From: Kiritimatiellia bacterium
Lineage (GTDB): Bacteria; Verrucomicrobiota; Kiritimatiellia; RFP12; DVOR01
Direction: 5' to 3'
Assembly: GCA_017531445.1 (NCBI GenBank)
Contig: JAFXKZ010000002.1
Location: 575,286 to 639,285, forward strand
DNA: 64,000 nt
Shown here in pieces: positions 9,178-18,125 of the stretch. Both the position numbers and the translations under genes were made by a program. Position 1 is the stretch's first letter. Each line of letters starts with the position of its first letter. The notes below the pieces were generated by a model. It saw only the letters and a program-made list of their open reading frames with translations. It made no database searches and had not been told where the DNA came from.

Positions 9178-9972
9178 CTACGCATTCAAATCCAATCGCA
9201 ATCCGTCATATGCCGGAGCAACACTGTCCGGCAGGAGCGGTTCAATCTCTGCGTGAAACAAATCATGTGACAGGTGTGTGAAATAGGTCTTCCGTGCGTG
9301 GATCTTTGAAGCATAGGTCAACGATTGCTCCAGTGTCAAATGTGTCGGATGAGCACGTTTGCGCAACATATTAAGAATAAGCACATCCACGCCGTGAAGT
9401 TGCTCCAGTGTTGTTTCGGGAATCTCGTGAACATCCGGCAGATACGCGAGCGATTTTCCCTGATAATCAATCCGCAACCCATTCGTTTCCGCATTCCCAT
9501 GCCACACGCGCAAAGGGGTAACCGTCGCACCGAAGAGCGTGAAAGCTTCCGTCACCGCGCGAAATGCGATCAACGGACGATACAGGCCTTGTTTATCCGG
9601 TTCGCTTGAGATATAAGGAAAGATACGTTTCATCCCGGCGATCGTTTCAGGCCCTGCGTAACAGGGAATCACTTGGTTCTGCTGAAGCGTATTGAATCGA
9701 CGTACATCGTCAAAGCCAAAAACGTGATCTGCGTGAAGATGCGTAATAAAAACAGCATCAACACGCGGCACCTGCCATTGGAGGCATTGTGTCCGCAAAT
9801 CAGGGCCGGCATCAATCAGCAACGCATGCTCACCCAATGTCACATAAAGCGAAGAGCGCAAACGCTTGTCGCGCATATCCGTACTGCGACAAACCGGGCA
9901 AGCACAGCCGATCAGCGGCACTCCTACGGAAGTGCCTGTCCCCAGAAACTGCGCGGTAAACGCTATACGCAT
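9178..9972 (-). CDS. Metallo-beta-lactamase-fold hydrolase, PhnP-like
   Basis: A 264-aa MBL-fold protein with the metal motif THLHADHVFGFDDVRRF, as in PhnP-type phosphodiesterases. The N-terminus FLGTGTSVGVPLIGCACPVC includes the cysteine-rich GC-x-CPVC element of this subgroup. Other metal ligands are in IDAGPDLR and in the late THLSHD motif. PhnP cleaves phosphoribosyl cyclic phosphate, but no other phn genes are nearby, so the substrate is open. It is the last gene of a minus-strand operon, 17 bp after the FAD oxidoreductase. Confidence 0.85.
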   Translation of the reverse strand: MRIAFTAQFLGTGTSVGVPLIGCACPVCRSTDMRDKRLRSSLYVTLGEHALLIDAGPDLRTQCLQWQVPRVDAVFITHLHADHVFGFDDVRRFNTLQQNQVIPCYAGPETIAGMKRIFPYISSEPDKQGLYRPLIAFRAVTEAFTLFGATVTPLRVWHGNAETNGLRIDYQGKSLAYLPDVHEIPETTLEQLHGVDVLILNMLRKRAHPTHLTLEQSLTYASKIHARKTYFTHLSHDLFHAEIEPLLPDSVAPAYDGLRLDLNA

Positions 9973-9989
9973 TGCTCAAGCCCCACTTC

Positions 9990-11111
9990 TCACGCCAGAG
10001 GCAGCTGCTTGCTCCACTCGGCAAACCCCGAACGTGTGCCAACCCAACGGAGCCCTACCACTTGTCCCTCACGACGCAATACCGATTTCCAGACGTGTGC
10101 GTCATTTCCATCATCCAGGCGTTCTTCCGTCACATCTTCGGAAACCACATCGCCCTGCGTGTGAAACTCTACATCCTCCACCTTCATGAAAAGCGGCAAC
10201 GCGAGCTCTTTCCACGCCACCCCTTGCACTCCCATGAACGACTTCCAGAGATTCTCCGCAGCCAACGCACCCATTTTCATGGCGCGCATAACAGCACAAA
10301 CCGGGCGCGTCTGCCCCGGGCGCGCCTGATCTCCGGCCACATAGACACCGGGCATTGCCGAAAGATCATCCTTTGTCTGCACACCTCCGGCAATCCGCAA
10401 TCCGGCGGTTTCAGCGAGGGTCACCTCCGGTCGCGCTCCGGTGGCGCAAAGCACAAGACCGGCATTGATTACCCGGCCGTCTGCAAGCAACACCTGATCG
10501 GGCTCAATTGAGGCGACCAGACACCCTGTAATTACCGAAATACCTTTCATTTCAAGGGTGGATTTTAATACGGCCTCACCGCATTTCCCAAGCACGCCGC
10601 CCAAAAGCACAGGCGAACCCTCAATTACTGTAACGTGCATCCCTGCCATCTTCGCTCGCAGAGCGGCTTCAAGCCCAAGCACGCCGCCGCCGATAATTGC
10701 AAGCGTTTCACCTACTTTCACCCGCTCACGCAAAGCCAACGCATCGGCCATTGTCCATAATGTTTTTATCCCTCCGGCACCACTTCCGGAGAATGCCGGC
10801 ACAAACGGTTGCGACCCCTGTGCCAAAATAATGCCATCGTAGACATTCCCATTCACCGAACGTTTCGCCCCGTCCAATTGAGCGGCTGCGGCACGCATCA
10901 ATGTGATGCCGGCCTGTTCATAGGCCGCAAGCGGCTTCATTGCAATCGCCTCCGGGGCAGATTGTCCAAAAGCTACAGCGATCAAACGCGGACGAAAGTA
11001 GGGCAACACCGCTTCATTGCTGTAAAGCGTCACGTGCACACCCTTTTTCGCCAAAGCGAATGCAGCCTCAACCCCCGCATGTCCTGCACCAATTACGGCC
11101 ACTTCAGCCAT
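9990..11111 (-). CDS. FAD-dependent NAD(P)H oxidoreductase
   Basis: A 373-aa pyridine-nucleotide-disulfide oxidoreductase-like flavoprotein. There are two Rossmann nucleotide sites: VAVIGAGHAGVEAA for FAD at the N-terminus and LAIIGGGVLGLEAALRA for NAD(P)H in the middle. The late GVYVAGD is the second FAD contact. No redox-active CxxxxC is visible, so it resembles the rubredoxin or nitrite-reductase flavoprotein subunit type rather than a disulfide reductase. The partner is unknown. Its start overlaps the end of the 5-formyl-THF cyclo-ligase gene by 8 bp. Confidence 0.85.
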   Translation of the reverse strand: MAEVAVIGAGHAGVEAAFALAKKGVHVTLYSNEAVLPYFRPRLIAVAFGQSAPEAIAMKPLAAYEQAGITLMRAAAAQLDGAKRSVNGNVYDGIILAQGSQPFVPAFSGSGAGGIKTLWTMADALALRERVKVGETLAIIGGGVLGLEAALRAKMAGMHVTVIEGSPVLLGGVLGKCGEAVLKSTLEMKGISVITGCLVASIEPDQVLLADGRVINAGLVLCATGARPEVTLAETAGLRIAGGVQTKDDLSAMPGVYVAGDQARPGQTRPVCAVMRAMKMGALAAENLWKSFMGVQGVAWKELALPLFMKVEDVEFHTQGDVVSEDVTEERLDDGNDAHVWKSVLRREGQVVGLRWVGTRSGFAEWSKQLPLA

Positions 11112-11724
11112 TACGCATTCTCCTCATTTGCCGTGCCAAACGGCAATCAATCCATTGTTTTTCTGTAACGATATAATCCATCTTCAAATCATGTGCCGCC
11201 TGCGGTAATTCTTCTCTTCGCACCTGAAAATCAAAGGCCAGCGCGATGCGTAATGTCCCAGCCCGCAATTTCGGCAACAAGCGATCGTAAACACCGCCAC
11301 CATACCCGATGCGTCCCCCGCAGACATCAAATGCAAGCCCAGGAATCAATACCGCGTCAATCGCCGCAATGCTCGCCAAATTCGGATTGACAGGTTCGGG
11401 GATTCCCATATGACCGGTCGCCAGTCTGTCTCCGGAAGCAAACGCTACCCAGCGGTATTCGCGTGACTCCGCCTGATAGCAGGGAACCGCAAGCGGCAGT
11501 CCCCACCGAAAAATCTCCCGATGGATTTCATCGGTTGGGAACTCGTCTTTTACACTCATATACGAGGCGAAACCGCGAAAACGGTTGAACAGATTGAGGC
11601 ATTGCGGATTGAACAGCACGTCTACCCCAATGTGAGCCGCCGAACGGATTTCATCGTGAAGCACACGCGCTCGCAGGGCTTTCATCTCCAAACGAATACG
11701 CTTCTTTTCTGAAACAATATCCAT
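11104..11724 (-). CDS. 5-formyltetrahydrofolate cyclo-ligase
   Basis: Converts 5-formyl-THF to 5,10-methenyl-THF with ATP, returning stored folate to one-carbon metabolism. The C-terminal signature GGRIGYGGGVYDRLL and the upstream LIPGLAFDVC are diagnostic; the N-terminus SEKKRIRLEMKALR is the usual basic helix. The ATG at 11724 is the likely start (206 aa). An in-frame ATG at 11787 would add 21 unconserved residues and overlap the upstream gene. Neither start has a strong ribosome site. Confidence 0.92.
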   Translation of the reverse strand: MDIVSEKKRIRLEMKALRARVLHDEIRSAAHIGVDVLFNPQCLNLFNRFRGFASYMSVKDEFPTDEIHREIFRWGLPLAVPCYQAESREYRWVAFASGDRLATGHMGIPEPVNPNLASIAAIDAVLIPGLAFDVCGGRIGYGGGVYDRLLPKLRAGTLRIALAFDFQVRREELPQAAHDLKMDYIVTEKQWIDCRLARQMRRMRNG

Positions 11725-11758
11725 ATCCAATCCGCAAATACACTTCTTTCTGTCAACA

Positions 11759-12958
11759 TCAGTCGCGATGGAAGACTTCCCCTTCAATCACCTTCCATGG
11801 CAACCCATATTGATTTAAGGCTTCCATGAACGGATCCGGGTCAAACTGCTCCATGTTAAACACGCCTTTTCCGCGCCATTTGCCGGTGAGCATCATCTTT
11901 GCACCAATCATCGCCGGCACACCGGTCGTATAACTGATGGCCTGCGATTTAACCTCTTTATAACATTCCTGGTGATCGCAGATATTGTAGATGTAAACAG
12001 TTTTCGGCTTACCTTCAAAATCAAGTCCGCGCACCTGACAACCGATACACGTTTTCCCGGTCGTCACAGGACCAAGCGTTGCAGGATCCGGAAGCAACGC
12101 CTTCAAAAACTGAATCGGCACAATTTCCTGCCCGTTATACATCACAGGATCAATGCGCGTCATCCCGACATTCTTCAACACTTCAAGATGCTTCAGGTAA
12201 TTATCCGAAAAACTCATCCAGAATCTGGCACGTTCCAAACCCGGGATATGCGTCATCAGAGACTCCAACTCCTCATGATACATCAGGTAGGTGTTCAAGG
12301 TGCCCAACCCCTCGGGCATTTCAAACGGCTGCTTGACAGAAAGCGGCTCGGTCTCCACAAACCCTTTCCCTTTTTCCCAATAGCGACCTTTCGCCGAGAC
12401 CTCACGGATGTTGATCTCCGGATTGAAATTTGTCGCAAACGGATGCCCATTACTGCCCGCATTGCAGTCAATGATATCAATTTGCCGGATCTGCGGAATG
12501 TAATGCTTTTGAATATACGTGCAAAACACCGAACTCACGCCCGGATCAAATCCGGAACCCAAAAGTGCCATCAGCCCGGCTTCTTTGAAGCGTTCATGAT
12601 AGGCCCATTGCCATTTATACTCAAACTTCGCCGTATCCAACGGTTCGTAATTTGCCGTATCCAAATAGTCACATCCGGCCGCAAGACACGCCTCCATAAT
12701 GTGAAGATCCTGATACGGAAGCGCGATATTCATCACCAAATCCGGGCGGAACGATTGGATCAACTGCGTCAAAGCCGACACATCATCGGCATCGATTTGC
12801 GCCGTTTCCACCGGTGTAGGCAATTCTGCCGCCAAAGCATCAACACGTGCTTTCGTCCGGGACGCCAGAAGAATATCCGTAAAGACCTCCGGCACTTGCG
12901 TCAATTTGTGCGCTACGACGCCACCCACGCCGCCTGCACCAATCATAAGAACGCGCAT
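11759..12958 (-). CDS. Carboxynorspermidine synthase (saccharopine dehydrogenase family)
   Basis: A 399-aa NADPH-dependent enzyme that condenses a diamine with aspartate semialdehyde to give carboxy(nor)spermidine in the alternative polyamine pathway. The N-terminus MRVLMIGAGGVGGVVAHKL is the Rossmann site. NIALPYQDLHIMEACLAAGCDYLDTANYE and GFDPGVSSVFC are characteristic of this subgroup rather than of lysine-pathway saccharopine dehydrogenases. The start at 12958 has a good GAAAGGA ribosome site. The partner decarboxylase is not in the window. It is first in the minus-strand operon that ends with the MBL gene. Confidence 0.9.
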   Translation of the reverse strand: MRVLMIGAGGVGGVVAHKLTQVPEVFTDILLASRTKARVDALAAELPTPVETAQIDADDVSALTQLIQSFRPDLVMNIALPYQDLHIMEACLAAGCDYLDTANYEPLDTAKFEYKWQWAYHERFKEAGLMALLGSGFDPGVSSVFCTYIQKHYIPQIRQIDIIDCNAGSNGHPFATNFNPEINIREVSAKGRYWEKGKGFVETEPLSVKQPFEMPEGLGTLNTYLMYHEELESLMTHIPGLERARFWMSFSDNYLKHLEVLKNVGMTRIDPVMYNGQEIVPIQFLKALLPDPATLGPVTTGKTCIGCQVRGLDFEGKPKTVYIYNICDHQECYKEVKSQAISYTTGVPAMIGAKMMLTGKWRGKGVFNMEQFDPDPFMEALNQYGLPWKVIEGEVFHRD

Positions 12959-13003
12959 TTTTGTATTCCTTTCAGTAGGATTGCAATGAATATCAAAGTG
13001 GTT

Positions 13004-13009
13004 ATTATA
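13004..13009 (-). promoter_or_regulatory. -10 box upstream of carboxynorspermidine synthase
   Basis: A perfect TATAAT on the minus strand lies 45 bp upstream of the ATG at 12958. The matching -35 region is weak (TCCGGG at 17-bp spacing), so activation or an extended contact may be needed. Confidence 0.5.
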
Positions 13010-13188
13010 GCAAAGCTTCACTTTTCCCCGGAGAAAAACAAATAAAAGCAGCCGCCGCGCACCTTCATAACGCACCCCACCCCGCACACGTACTGCCTCG
13101 CCCGTGCGCTGCCATTTTCCATACGCATTCTCCACTGTCCGGACGGCAACCGCGCAGACAGGTTTTTCACGCATACGCGCCTTGCTCC

Positions 13189-13296
13189 TCACGCTCGGCG
13201 ACAGACGTTTGCAATGTCGCCGATTTCCATCTGCGAAATGGGCGATATTCAACAGCAATCCCGCCCATCTTCACACCTGATTGTCGCCGACTTCCA
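13189..13296. repeat. 22-bp-period palindromic array A (five units)
   Basis: Five near-palindromic units have core centres at 13198, 13220, 13242, 13264 and 13287 (spacing 22, 22, 22, 23). The cores are TCGGCGA, TCGCCGA, TGGGCGA, CCGCCCA and TCGCCGA, mostly flanked by GCAAY on the left and NTTCC or ATTC on the right. A degenerate GCGGCGA follows at 13320. The array fills the middle of the 580-bp gap between nadK and carboxynorspermidine synthase. I see nothing else in that gap except the -10 box near 13004. Four related arrays occur elsewhere in the window. Confidence 0.8.
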
Positions 13297-13538
13297 CGCG
13301 CTCGCACACACAGCTTGCGGCGATTTGAGCGAGGTCTCTCTCACAAGATGCGCGAAGCGACGTTGTCTGCCACCATTGACAAACGAAAAAAGAGGCACAG
13401 CGTGACGAAACACACTTGGAGAAACAGCCTTGAAATCAGAAGATTTTCTTTAGCAATCGCACGTAATCAATCCCCATACGCACCCCTGCATATGACACCT
13501 TCAGCACACAAATTTCCCTCAAAAATGCGCTATGCGTC

Positions 13539-14417
13539 TCAACGCTGAAACGCCTCACCCCAATGCAACTTCCGCGAAAGCGGCAAATAGGGATTGCTCT
13601 GCTCCGGAAGCAACATTCGCACAGGACGCGGCGATAACGCAAGCGACAGCGCATCTCCCCGCACCAGCGTCGTCTGCGACACTCCATCCACATCCACCGA
13701 AGCCATGCTCCGTTCACTATCCACACGCAATACCACACGCGTCTGTTCCGGAATCACCAAAGGCCGCGCACTGAGCGTATGCGGCGCGATGACATTCACC
13801 GTCAGCACCCGTGCATCGGGAAGAACGACCGGCCCTCCGGCCGAAAGCGAATAGGCGGTACTGCCGGTAGGCGTAGCCAGAATCACCCCATCACAAATCC
13901 ACCGCGCCACCGGGCTTGTATTCAATTCCAGACACACCGCGATGGTGCGCCCTCCTTCTGCACGTGACAACACCACATCATTCAAGGCGTCCGGACACGC
14001 AAAACATTCCCCATTTGCTTTCTGAACCGTTGCCGTAATTGTGGTGCGCGCCTCCAGAGTATAGCGACCGGTCGCCAAGCTTTGCAGAGCCTTTGCAAAC
14101 CCTTCCTCATTGACTGCCGTAAGATATCCCAAATGACCGATATTAAAACCGATCAAAGGGAGAGACGTTCCTGCAAGCAAATGCGACGCGGCGAGGAAAG
14201 AACCATCTCCACCCAGCGAAATAACGCCCTGCACTCCCTGTTTGACAAAATCTTCGGGAAAACAGGGTTGCACACCCGATGACATCGCCGCCGTCTCGGG
14301 AGGTGCAAAAAGCATGATTCCCGCATCACGCGCAGCCGCAAGCAAAATCGCCAGCCCTTCATGCGCATGAGGACGGGTGAAATTGACAAGCAAGCCGAGC
14401 CGTGAAACAGGATTCAT
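13539..14417 (-). CDS. nadK: NAD kinase
   Basis: Phosphorylates NAD to NADP with ATP or polyphosphate. At 292 aa it shows the three family motifs: ISLGGDGSFLAASHLL (phosphate-binding GGDG), LNDVVLSRAE (the NE/D motif) and GVILATPTGSTAYSLSAGGP. The N-terminus RLGLLVNFTRPHA is the first strand. It lies 7 bp after the YhcH-family gene and ends the minus-strand operon. Confidence 0.95.
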   Translation of the reverse strand: MNPVSRLGLLVNFTRPHAHEGLAILLAAARDAGIMLFAPPETAAMSSGVQPCFPEDFVKQGVQGVISLGGDGSFLAASHLLAGTSLPLIGFNIGHLGYLTAVNEEGFAKALQSLATGRYTLEARTTITATVQKANGECFACPDALNDVVLSRAEGGRTIAVCLELNTSPVARWICDGVILATPTGSTAYSLSAGGPVVLPDARVLTVNVIAPHTLSARPLVIPEQTRVVLRVDSERSMASVDVDGVSQTTLVRGDALSLALSPRPVRMLLPEQSNPYLPLSRKLHWGEAFQR

Positions 14418-14424
14418 ATCACCC

Positions 14425-14889
14425 TTACAGGCGTACTTTCACAATCACTTTACGCACATGGTCGGCGCAAGGGACGCGTTGACCGGGAGCGTGAGCATCT
14501 TGCGGGAAGAGCACAAAGAAGGTGTTCTTCGAGAAAGGAATCGCAGTGCCTTCTCCCTGAACAAAGCCGATATCCGCCTCTGCATTGTAAGGCTTGAGCT
14601 CTGCCAAATCGGCGGTGAGCGGACGATAACCGATTGCTTCGCATCCTTCAAAGAGGAATTGAATATCTGCGTACGCACGATGGTATTCCAACGCACAATC
14701 TTTCGGGTCACGCGTATTGTATTCCTGGATGTTGGCATAGAGCAACTCGGTGCCGTCTTCTGCCAATTCAATCACGTGATGCCCCGCAGGAAGCGTTGCA
14801 TTCTCGGGATTTTTCAACCAGGCAAAGGCTTTATCGAAAAGCGTTCCGAGATTCAACTTTTCTGCATTGTCAAGCGTATCAATAATCAT
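14425..14889 (-). CDS. YhcH/YjgK/YiaL family protein
   Basis: A 154-aa cupin-like beta-barrel protein of the YhcH/YjgK/YiaL (DUF386) family, implicated in sugar or sialic-acid metabolism. Family features are GHHVIELAEDGTELLYANIQEY, the metal or substrate region LEYHRAYADIQFLFEG and the C-terminal FFVLFPQDAHAPGQ. It sits between xseB and nadK with no sugar genes nearby, so its substrate is unclear. Confidence 0.88.
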   Translation of the reverse strand: MIIDTLDNAEKLNLGTLFDKAFAWLKNPENATLPAGHHVIELAEDGTELLYANIQEYNTRDPKDCALEYHRAYADIQFLFEGCEAIGYRPLTADLAELKPYNAEADIGFVQGEGTAIPFSKNTFFVLFPQDAHAPGQRVPCADHVRKVIVKVRL

Positions 14890-14959
14890 TTCTTACTCCT
14901 TTCATTCGTGTAAAAAACTTCCGATGCGGCAACTGCACTCATCCGAGTTTTGCGGCGAA

Positions 14960-15202
14960 TCAATCCAGCGGCTCCCGAATCAAAGAGCCATCTTTCTCGG
15001 CTTCTTTGATTTTCTCCACGCGCCGTTGCACTTCTTCCAGCTTCGCATTACAAAATGCAACCAGTTTGCGCCCTTCCTCAAACGCTGCAATCATTTTATC
15101 CAATGGCAACTGGCCGCTTTCCATTGCTTCAATCAATTCATCCAAACGGGCAGATGCCGCCTCAAACGTTTTCGGATTCTCTTTTGCCTTTGCTGCGCTC
15201 AT
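14960..15202 (-). CDS. xseB: Exodeoxyribonuclease VII small subunit
   Basis: An 80-aa helical subunit that regulates exonuclease VII. The pattern TFEAASARLDELIEAMESGQLPLD followed by AFEEGRKLVAFCNAKLEEVQ is the XseB coiled-coil hairpin. The ATG at 15202 has an AGGAG ribosome site 7 bp upstream. A TTG at 15220 could add six residues but is less likely. The large subunit gene xseA is not in the window. Confidence 0.93.
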   Translation of the reverse strand: MSAAKAKENPKTFEAASARLDELIEAMESGQLPLDKMIAAFEEGRKLVAFCNAKLEEVQRRVEKIKEAEKDGSLIREPLD

Positions 15203-15216
15203 GGCCGGCTCCTGAA

Positions 15217-17508
15217 TCAATTCCCATAGCGTTCGTTCAGTTCCTGACGCAAGCCCTCTGCTTCGCGCGTCCGGCCCTCAGCTTCAAGCAATGCAATCGC
15301 TTCCCGAAACGCTTCCGAAACCAAGGCCTTGTCATCAAAGAAAATAATCAGGCTCATATTGGCACGCAATGCCTCTGCATTCAATTGCAACGCTTTGCAA
15401 GCCTTTGCCAACCCTGCATAAGCCTTTGCCCGGAGAATGCGGCCTCCGGCTTCATCCATGTCCGCACGATCAATGGCAAGCGTGAACGCTTCGCGGGCTT
15501 TCGCCGGATCGCCTTCAACAAGGCGCAACGCCCCCAATCCGACCGCAGCCTCGGCATCATAAGCCGTCTTTTCCGATGTCAAACTCAACGCCGCCTCATA
15601 CGCAGCCACCGCCGTTGCCGTCTGCCCCCGCCCTTGCGCCGCACGCCCAATCAACGTCTGTGCAAGCACTTTGTCGGCGGCCGTTGCAGAAGTTTTTCCG
15701 GCCAATACGCGGGCAGCGGCCTCGGCATCCGCCCATTCTCCCCGTGCCAAGCGGAAATCTGCCAACCAACGCAGATAGGAAGGCGAAAGCATCTCTGCAT
15801 CTTTCATTCCCAGAATCGGCTGAAGTAAGGCCGCAGCCTCGTCATTTTGCCCCAAAGAGTGATGTGCCTGCGCTTGACGCATGGCCGCATCCACGAGCCG
15901 GGCATGACCCAAAGGCGACTGATTGTCCTCGCCTTTTACAGCTTGGGCACGTGCCAGCATCTGCACCGCCGCCTGAAAATCCTGTGCATTAAAGAAGATT
16001 AAGCCCCGCAGATACGCCACCTCTGCTACGGACTTTCCATTGGGGAATCGTGTCAGATATTCATCCAATGCCGTTGCTGCGCCGGAGATGTTCTGTTCGC
16101 TCAACGCCTCACGGGCGCGCAGTAAAAGTGCTTCCGGAACAATCGTATCATCACCGGAGGCCAGTGCCAGGGCCAAAGCTTGTTCCGCACGATCCTTCAT
16201 TTCCGCCTGACGAAACGCACACGCTGCTGCAAAAGCCGAGCGGCCCGCACAGGCCATCGTCGGCCATGTTTCAGCTGTACGCAACCAGATTTCCCCGGCG
16301 GCTGCGTAATTTTTCTCCTTGTGTTCCAAAGCTCCAAGGCGATACGAAGCCTCTGCCGCCTGATCAGCAGGCGCGTGTTCTATCAGCCATGTTGCCGCGG
16401 CACGCGTGTGCGCAGCATCAGACGTCTGAAGTGCGGCATCCAAACGATACCACATCAATGCCGCACGGGCACGTTCAGAAAGCACGGTCGCCACACGTGC
16501 ATACGCTTGAAGAAACGCGGCCGGATCGCCAGCTTTCGCACGCAGAGACAACATCGACTCTGCCACAGAAGAAGCCTGTGGATCTTCCGGAAATTCCGCA
16601 AGCAAACGTTCATATGCCGTAATCGCCCCCTGATTATCGCCTAGGGCTGTTGCAATCGCACCCTCAAGCACCAGGCGTGAGGCTGAAGGAGCCGCATTGT
16701 TGGTTTTATCTGTCGCCAACCATGCTTTGGCTTCATCCGGACGTCCGGCACGAAGTGCCGACCAGGCCGCCGGCAAAAGCACTTTTTGCTTCACCAACAG
16801 CTTATCCCCGGCTTCCACTGCAAATGTAGTCGCCTCTGCATAACGCCCGGCACGATAGGCCACCGAAAACGCCGTCAGTGCCGCCTCTTGTTTCCGCCCG
16901 GCATCCGTTTCTTTATCAATAATGCCACGGTACAACGCTATCGCCTCATCAATGCGATTGGTCTTTGCCACCAAAGCCGCATGTGCCAGCCGCGCATGAG
17001 AAACATACTCTCCCTCGCCGGAGGCGAGGAATTTATACACCGACTCCGCTTCTTTCATTCGGCCCAACTGCTCGTAGCATATCGCCAATCGATAACGCGC
17101 AGCATCCCTCAGTTTTGGAAAACTTTTACTGAAAGCAAGAGCTTCCAAATAGGGCAAGGCCTCCTTGGCATTATCCTCTGCCAAAAACGACATGGCAAGG
17201 CGTAACTTCGCAGCGGCAGCACGCTCACCCTCTGCCTTGGCGACGACCTCTTTATAACATGAACGCGCCTTGACATTCTGCCCCATCCGTTCATAACATT
17301 CAGCCAAATTGAAGGTGGCATCTGTTATCTGTAGCATATTCGCAGCAGCAGGCGATTTCAAAAAAGCTTCATACTCAGCTGCCGCCTGTTCAGACATCCC
17401 TCTGCGGAACAATCCGTCTGCAAACGTAAGGCGTTCATCTGCCGCATGAAGTAAAAAGGCACCACAAAAACAAGTCAATACAATTACAAAACGCATAATC
17501 TTTAACAT
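15217..17508 (-). CDS. Exported tetratricopeptide-repeat protein
   Basis: A 763-aa protein with a signal peptide (MRFVIVLTCFCGAFLLHAAD, likely cleaved after HAA) followed by helical TPR-like repeats through almost its whole length. Examples are GMSEQAAAEYEAFLKSPAA, ATFNLAECYERMGQNVKAR, YEQLGRMKEAESVYKFLA and YLRGLIFFNAQDFQAAV. It is probably a periplasmic or outer-membrane scaffold; no enzymatic domain is visible. The start may be the ATG at 17508 or the one at 17496; neither has a strong ribosome site. It follows purN after 5 bp. Confidence 0.8.
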   Translation of the reverse strand: MLKIMRFVIVLTCFCGAFLLHAADERLTFADGLFRRGMSEQAAAEYEAFLKSPAAANMLQITDATFNLAECYERMGQNVKARSCYKEVVAKAEGERAAAAKLRLAMSFLAEDNAKEALPYLEALAFSKSFPKLRDAARYRLAICYEQLGRMKEAESVYKFLASGEGEYVSHARLAHAALVAKTNRIDEAIALYRGIIDKETDAGRKQEAALTAFSVAYRAGRYAEATTFAVEAGDKLLVKQKVLLPAAWSALRAGRPDEAKAWLATDKTNNAAPSASRLVLEGAIATALGDNQGAITAYERLLAEFPEDPQASSVAESMLSLRAKAGDPAAFLQAYARVATVLSERARAALMWYRLDAALQTSDAAHTRAAATWLIEHAPADQAAEASYRLGALEHKEKNYAAAGEIWLRTAETWPTMACAGRSAFAAACAFRQAEMKDRAEQALALALASGDDTIVPEALLLRAREALSEQNISGAATALDEYLTRFPNGKSVAEVAYLRGLIFFNAQDFQAAVQMLARAQAVKGEDNQSPLGHARLVDAAMRQAQAHHSLGQNDEAAALLQPILGMKDAEMLSPSYLRWLADFRLARGEWADAEAAARVLAGKTSATAADKVLAQTLIGRAAQGRGQTATAVAAYEAALSLTSEKTAYDAEAAVGLGALRLVEGDPAKAREAFTLAIDRADMDEAGGRILRAKAYAGLAKACKALQLNAEALRANMSLIIFFDDKALVSEAFREAIALLEAEGRTREAEGLRQELNERYGN

Positions 17509-17513
17509 CTATC

Positions 17514-18125
17514 TTATCCAATCCGCACACGCCGTCCATCCACGCGAATACGCCCTGCGGCCAAATGACGCAATGCCTCGGGGAAGGCGATGTGTTCCTG
17601 TTCCTGAATCCGCGCATGAAGTGTTTCTGCCGTATCCTCTTCGTGGACAGGCACACATTTTTGAACGATGATAGGACCGCTGTCCGTCCCGGCATCCACA
17701 AAATGAACGGTACATCCCGCCACCTTTGCCCCATAATCCAAAGCCTGTTTCCAAGAGTGAAGCCCCGGGAAAGCCGGCAGCAGTGCCGGGTGGATATTCA
17801 GTACGCGATTTGGAAACGCATCCAATAAGGGTTGCTTGACGATCCGCATAAAACCGGCCAAAACAACCGTATCTGCACCGGCAGCTTTCATGATTTGGAT
17901 ATAAGCATCCTGTGCAACACCATCCAACTTCGTTTTGAATGGCGCGCAAGAGACATATTGACCATTCAAACCATGACGCTTCGCACGCTCCAGAATCTTT
18001 GCATCCGGCACGTCCGAAAGGACACAAACGATCTCAGCATCCAATGTACCTGCTTCAATCGCGTCCACAATGGACTGCATATTGCTCCCGGAGCCGGAAC
18101 CTAATACTGCGAGCTTCAACCTCAC
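17514..18125 (-). CDS. purN: Phosphoribosylglycinamide formyltransferase
   Basis: Transfers a formyl group from 10-formyl-THF to GAR in purine synthesis. Motifs: VLGSGSGSNMQSIVDAI at the N-terminus, the catalytic NIHPALLPAFPGLH and HFVDAGTDSGPIIVQ with the catalytic Asp. The best start is GTG at 18125: it overlaps the upstream stop as GTGA and has a GGAGGA ribosome site six bases before it. The ATG at 18131 touches the ribosome site directly and is less likely. Length 203 aa. Confidence 0.94.
   Translation of the reverse strand: MRLKLAVLGSGSGSNMQSIVDAIEAGTLDAEIVCVLSDVPDAKILERAKRHGLNGQYVSCAPFKTKLDGVAQDAYIQIMKAAGADTVVLAGFMRIVKQPLLDAFPNRVLNIHPALLPAFPGLHSWKQALDYGAKVAGCTVHFVDAGTDSGPIIVQKCVPVHEEDTAETLHARIQEQEHIAFPEALRHLAAGRIRVDGRRVRIG

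Noticed and set aside
12959-13258. 100-residue N-terminal extension of carboxynorspermidine synthase
   Set aside because: It would cover the promoter and part of array A. The Rossmann motif begins right after the ATG at 12958, which has a good ribosome site.
13189-13296. Arrays considered as CRISPR
   Set aside because: The period is only 22 bp, units are variable palindromes, spacers are three bases, and no cas genes are present.
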